This document shows, piece by piece, positions 63,465 to 64,000 of a DNA stretch of 64,000 nucleotides; position 1 is the first letter of the stretch, and each line of letters begins with the position of its first letter. The position numbers and the translations under genes are program-made. The notes beneath the pieces were generated by a model. The model saw only the letters and a list, made by a program, of their open reading frames with translations. It was not told the DNA's origin and searched no databases. Origin of the DNA: Alistipes sp. ZOR0009. Its GTDB lineage: Bacteria > Bacteroidota > Bacteroidia > Bacteroidales > ZOR0009. The stretch is taken from positions 1 through 64,000 of the forward strand of contig NZ_JTLD01000009.1 in the NCBI RefSeq assembly GCF_000798815.1, given 5' to 3'.

Positions 63465-64000
63465 TGCTAGATAGTATCGTTTGTGCTCCTTGACGATCAG
63501 CCTTTAGATTCATTGATAGGCAAACAAGCTCAACAATATCATTTACCGAATTTTTATCGAAGGTTACGGTCATTCGTCTTGAGGCCACCTCGTGTTCTGG
63601 AATGGTAATGCTGGTGTTGTAGTTGCGATTTATTACAGTTACAATATTTTGTAATGTTTCATCTTTAAACTGCATTTTTCCAACTCTCCATGCTAAAGAA
63701 CCATCGTTTGTCCAATGGCTTTTTTGTAGCTGATTTTGAGAGATGTCCATTCTTTCGCCAGCAACGACTACCTCGGATATGCTAGGGTTGTTTTTTAAGG
63801 TTACCCGTACTTTGCCTCGTTCTACAACCAGCTCGAAGCCATTTTGGGCATACGATTTAATGTTGAAGGCAGTTCCTAGCACCTGCACGTAGGCGTCAGC
63901 CGTTTCTATAATAAATGGTTTTTCGGGGTTGCGGGCAATATCGAAAAAGGCTTCTCCTTTAAGGGTCACCTTTCGTTCGTTATTGGCAAATTGTTGAGGA
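63451..64000 (-). CDS. FecR-family anti-sigma regulator, 5' end outside the window
   Basis: The frame is open to the window edge, so only the C-terminal 182 residues are seen: the FecR core (YPQQFANNE-type start at the edge, VTLKGEAFFDIARNPEKPFI, YVQVLGTAFNIKSY, LVVERGKVRVTL) and the DUF4974 domain (LQNIVTVINRNYNTSITIPE). The N-terminal cytosolic part and membrane span lie beyond 64000. FecR holds an ECF sigma factor and is released by a signal from a TonB-linked receptor. Its partner here is the barrel-less STN protein. Confidence 0.88.
   Translation of the reverse strand, partial: PQQFANNERKVTLKGEAFFDIARNPEKPFIIETADAYVQVLGTAFNIKSYAQNGFELVVERGKVRVTLKNNPSISEVVVAGERMDISQNQLQKSHWTNDGSLAWRVGKMQFKDETLQNIVTVINRNYNTSITIPEHEVASRRMTVTFDKNSVNDIVELVCLSMNLKADRQGAQTILSSNEAK

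Overview
The window reads as chromosomal DNA of a Bacteroidota bacterium, probably of the order Bacteroidales. Support comes from a SusC/SusD pair, a FecR/STN pair, many lipoproteins and signal peptides ending in a Bacteroidota-style AQ cleavage site, families typical of the phylum (DUF3276, DUF4197, DUF5606, NYN plus cold-shock fusion, TerB-DnaJ), and several -7 promoter boxes of the form TAnnTTTG. I see no rRNA, tRNA, CRISPR array, integrase or transposase. The genus cannot be fixed from the sequence alone.

Layout. 0-10 kb: a 21-bp tandem minisatellite, then a minus-strand run of small accessory genes (HAD phosphatase, orphan HsdR-N-like nuclease, secreted and membrane proteins, a short TonB-like protein, a DUF2007 protein, an alpha/beta hydrolase). 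10.4-14.4 kb: a TPP riboswitch heading a thiamine salvage operon (outer-membrane receptor, PnuT-like permease, thiamine pyrophosphokinase). 15-16.6 kb: panB and an RluA-type pseudouridine synthase. 17-20.8 kb: histidine breakdown (hutI, a DUF4197 gene, ftcD-fchA fusion). 20.9-25.6 kb: a SusC/SusD transport pair. 26.4-31 kb: nusB, a DUF1573 lipoprotein, yajC, ybbR-like, coaE, a TerB-DnaJ protein and a DUF5606 protein. 31-36.5 kb, minus strand: lepB-dapB and thrS-infC-rpmI-rplT, with infC starting at an ATT codon. 37.5-40.2 kb: an acyl-CoA synthetase and a secreted coiled-coil protein with a PBCV-type basic adaptor motif.

40.3-48 kb is the accessory island and the most interesting part. It holds two stand-alone LytTR DNA-binding proteins; a tight operon of four DUF2589-type or DUF2589-like proteins with a tiny zinc-ribbon protein among them; a papain-like cysteine peptidase broken by a frameshift; an M15-type peptidoglycan peptidase; an 80-residue orphan; and a 746-residue membrane protein. 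The last joins a periplasmic Cache sensor to what looks like a pentameric ligand-gated ion channel module. Two intergenic leaders in the island share a block of about 75 bp. I infer a LytTR-controlled, possibly envelope-directed system, but its function is not established.

48-64 kb returns to housekeeping genes: rlmB, an ECF sigma factor, an FKBP-type isomerase, mltG, murB, a DEDDh exonuclease, an NYN/cold-shock protein and the E2 and E1 subunits of 2-oxoglutarate dehydrogenase. It ends with a conserved protein of unknown function and a FecR plus STN/carboxypeptidase-regulatory pair that lacks a TonB receptor barrel; fecR is cut by the window edge.
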